From an uncultured Mitsuokella sp. (lineage in GTDB: Bacteria > Bacillota > Negativicutes > Selenomonadales > Selenomonadaceae), in NCBI GenBank assembly GCA_900770895.1, contig CAAGMF010000240.1, positions 1-32,498 of the forward strand: a DNA stretch of 32,498 bases, given 5' to 3'. Made by a program: the position numbers and the translations under genes. Position 1 is the first letter of the stretch; the number at the start of each line of letters is the position of its first letter. A model generated the notes under the pieces. The model worked only from the letters and a program-made list of their open reading frames with translations, was not told the DNA's origin and made no database searches. Shown piece by piece: positions 30,954-32,498 of this stretch.

Positions 30954-32444
30954 CTATGCGGCGGGCAGGGTTATGATGATGGCGAGGCCGTGGGGGTGGT
31001 TGGCGGCGGCGGTGATGGTGCCGTGGCAGTCGGTCACGATATGCTTGGCGATGGCCAGCCCGAGGCCGCTGCCCTGAGCCACGCCGGTACGGGCTTTGTC
31101 GGTGCGGTAGAAGCTGTCGAACAGGCGCGGCAGGGCGGCGTCGGCTACGCCGCTGCCGGTGTCCGCCAGGCGCAGCTCGTAGCCATCGGCACTGGCGGTG
31201 AGGGTGATGTCCAGACAGTCAGAGGTGCCGGACCGGTATTTCAGGCTGTTGCCGAGGATGTTGTCCAGCACCCGGTTGAACTGCAGCCGGTCCAGGCGCA
31301 CGGTAGCCGGCTGGTCGGGAACCGGTCGCTCATCATGGAAGCTCAGCGTGAATTGCTGCTCCGCCAGACTGGGGGCCTGCAGGGATACGTAGTCGCGCAG
31401 GAAGGCAGCCAGGTCGAGTTCTTCCCATTGGAAAGCGGCTTCGCCGAGCTCGAGCTTCGAGTGCAGGAACAGGTTCTGTACAAGAGCCTGCATGCTTTCA
31501 GCATTGTGCAGGACGAGCTCGAGATAGTGCTGGCGCTTTTCCTCCGTATTGGCAATGCCGTCGAGGAGTCCGCTCGTGTAGCCGGTGATCTTCGTCAGCG
31601 GGGTGCGCAGGTCGTGGGCGATGCCGGCAATCAGCTCCTGCCGGCTCTGCTCATAGCTCTGGCGCAGATCGCGGTCGGCCCGGAGTTGGACGCGCATCGC
31701 CTCGAACGAGCGGGCGGTGTCGCCGAGCTCGTCGCGCCGCTCCAGCGGGATGGGCGCCTCGTAGTCGCCCGCGCCGATGCGGCCGGCGGCCTGCTGGAGG
31801 CGCCGCAGGGGGACTACGAGCTCATGCGAGAGCTGGCGCGCGAGCAGTACGCCGGCGATGATGATGATGAGAGTCATGAACCCGAATACGATGAAGCCGA
31901 GCGTGCGCAACGTGCGCTCGATGTCGGGCGGGAAGAATCCCTGCTCGACCTGGAAGGGTAGCGGCCCGTAGGCCAGAGCCTCTGCCGGCGAGTCGGGCGC
32001 CGTGTAGCGCACATAGAGGCCCGTGGAGTCCCAGAGCATCACGTTCCCGGTGCCATCGGGGTCATGGGCCAGCACGACGCGGCGCAAGGTGTCGGCCGTA
32101 CCGGGCGATGTCTCATAGACCGGCTCGCCATAGTCGATGACGGCCACGCTGACACCGCGCTCCTCGAGCGGTGCCACATGACGCCGCAGGGAGCCGGGGC
32201 CGGAGCGCTTTTTCCAGGACCAGTCGACATGGGCGCGCAGGTGGCTCAGGGCCAGATGGACGCTGGCGGCATCGCCGGCCTCGGGCCAGAGCAGCTCCAT
32301 CTCGCGCTCGCGGAATTCGCCGGTGGCGCGCAGCCCGTAGAATACGGCCGAGCCCAGCGCCACCATCAGCATGATAGGGACCAGGATCATGATCAGATTG
32401 TTGAGCAGGAGGCGATGGCGTACCGATATATCGTGCAGTTTCAT
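30954..32444 (-). CDS. Sensor histidine kinase, HAMP-containing, partner of the OmpR-type regulator
   Basis: This 496-residue inner-membrane kinase has TM1 at about 14-40 (LLLNNLIMILVPIMLMVALGSAVFY), a periplasmic sensor of about 145 residues, and TM2 (LGFIVFGFMTLIIIIAGVLLA). A HAMP domain follows (LQQAAGRIGAGDYEAPIPL), then HisKA with His277 in IAGIAHDLRTPLTKITGY, then HATPase_c with NILGNSLKYRSG, DTGSGV and GSGLGLAIAKHIV. The architecture is that of VanS/PhoR-like envelope or antibiotic-stress kinases, but the signal is not identifiable. The ATG at complement 32442-32444 has GGAAAGGA 7 bp upstream. An extended -10 lies close before it, at the edge of the window. Confidence 0.95.
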   Translation of the reverse strand: MKLHDISVRHRLLLNNLIMILVPIMLMVALGSAVFYGLRATGEFREREMELLWPEAGDAASVHLALSHLRAHVDWSWKKRSGPGSLRRHVAPLEERGVSVAVIDYGEPVYETSPGTADTLRRVVLAHDPDGTGNVMLWDSTGLYVRYTAPDSPAEALAYGPLPFQVEQGFFPPDIERTLRTLGFIVFGFMTLIIIIAGVLLARQLSHELVVPLRRLQQAAGRIGAGDYEAPIPLERRDELGDTARSFEAMRVQLRADRDLRQSYEQSRQELIAGIAHDLRTPLTKITGYTSGLLDGIANTEEKRQHYLELVLHNAESMQALVQNLFLHSKLELGEAAFQWEELDLAAFLRDYVSLQAPSLAEQQFTLSFHDERPVPDQPATVRLDRLQFNRVLDNILGNSLKYRSGTSDCLDITLTASADGYELRLADTGSGVADAALPRLFDSFYRTDKARTGVAQGSGLGLAIAKHIVTDCHGTITAAANHPHGLAIIITLPAA

Positions 32445-32482
32445 GACAAAATCCTTTCCCGCTGTGCGATGATATCCCCTAT

Positions 32483-32491
32483 AGTATATCA
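32483..32491 (-). promoter_or_regulatory. Extended -10 promoter of the kinase/regulator operon
   Basis: On the minus strand TGATATACT gives TATACT with a TGN extension, about 38 bp before the kinase ATG. The -35 region would lie beyond the window edge. Confidence 0.55.
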
Positions 32492-32498
32492 TGCGATG

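Overview
The window is about 32.5 kb of GC-rich DNA (roughly 58% by eye) from a bacterium that combines Gram-positive-type gene families with an outer membrane. It has mannose-family PTS genes and Firmicute-style ribosome binding sites, but also a two-partner secretion pair, an SLH-domain outer-membrane porin and a NitT/TauT-type lipoprotein. That mix points to the Negativicutes (diderm Firmicutes), most likely Selenomonadaceae such as Mitsuokella or Selenomonas. The genus is inference. No rRNA, tRNA, CRISPR array, phage gene or transposase gene was seen.

Layout. (1) 1-2163: the 3' part of a mannose/fructose/sorbose PTS operon (IIB end, IIC, IID) with a palindromic repeat element between IIB and IIC, closed by a terminator. 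(2) 2262-6735: a tightly overlapping sugar-sensing cassette: periplasmic binding protein, histidine kinase, NarL-type response regulator broken by one extra base, and a second, membrane-anchored binding protein of another fold class. (3) 6739-9327, minus strand: a complete NitT/TauT-type ABC importer. (4) 9580-11610, minus strand: a divergent anaerobic Ni-Fe CO dehydrogenase (CooS family) with a His-rich N-terminus and a substituted C-cluster ligand, divergent from a bacteriohemerythrin at 11811-12224. (5) 12386-17673, minus strand: a TpsB/TpsA secretion system with a GLUG/MBG-repeat exoprotein. (6) 18176-22840: an SLH porin carrying a low-GC mosaic segment, then a pectin methylesterase and an exo-polygalacturonase, a plausible pectin-use cluster. 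(7) 23107-25093: a HIT protein, a secreted charged-helix protein and thiD. (8) 25224-29957: a 1577-residue c-di-GMP signalling protein built from a duplicated degenerate-EAL module followed by PAS, GAF and an intact GGDEF. (9) 30232-32444, minus strand: an OmpR-type two-component system.

The genes suggest a gut or rumen plant-polysaccharide user: pectin is de-esterified and trimmed outside or in the periplasm, uptake is by porin and PTS, and several sensory systems adjust gene expression. The most unusual items are the structured palindromic repeat family (238-400, 9420-9574, 29967-30174), whose hairpin stems differ in sequence but keep complementarity; the CooS-like protein with 13 histidines in its first 33 residues and Asp at a cluster-ligand position; the kinase/regulator pair bracketed by two binding proteins without ABC transporter genes; and the double-module EAL/GGDEF protein.
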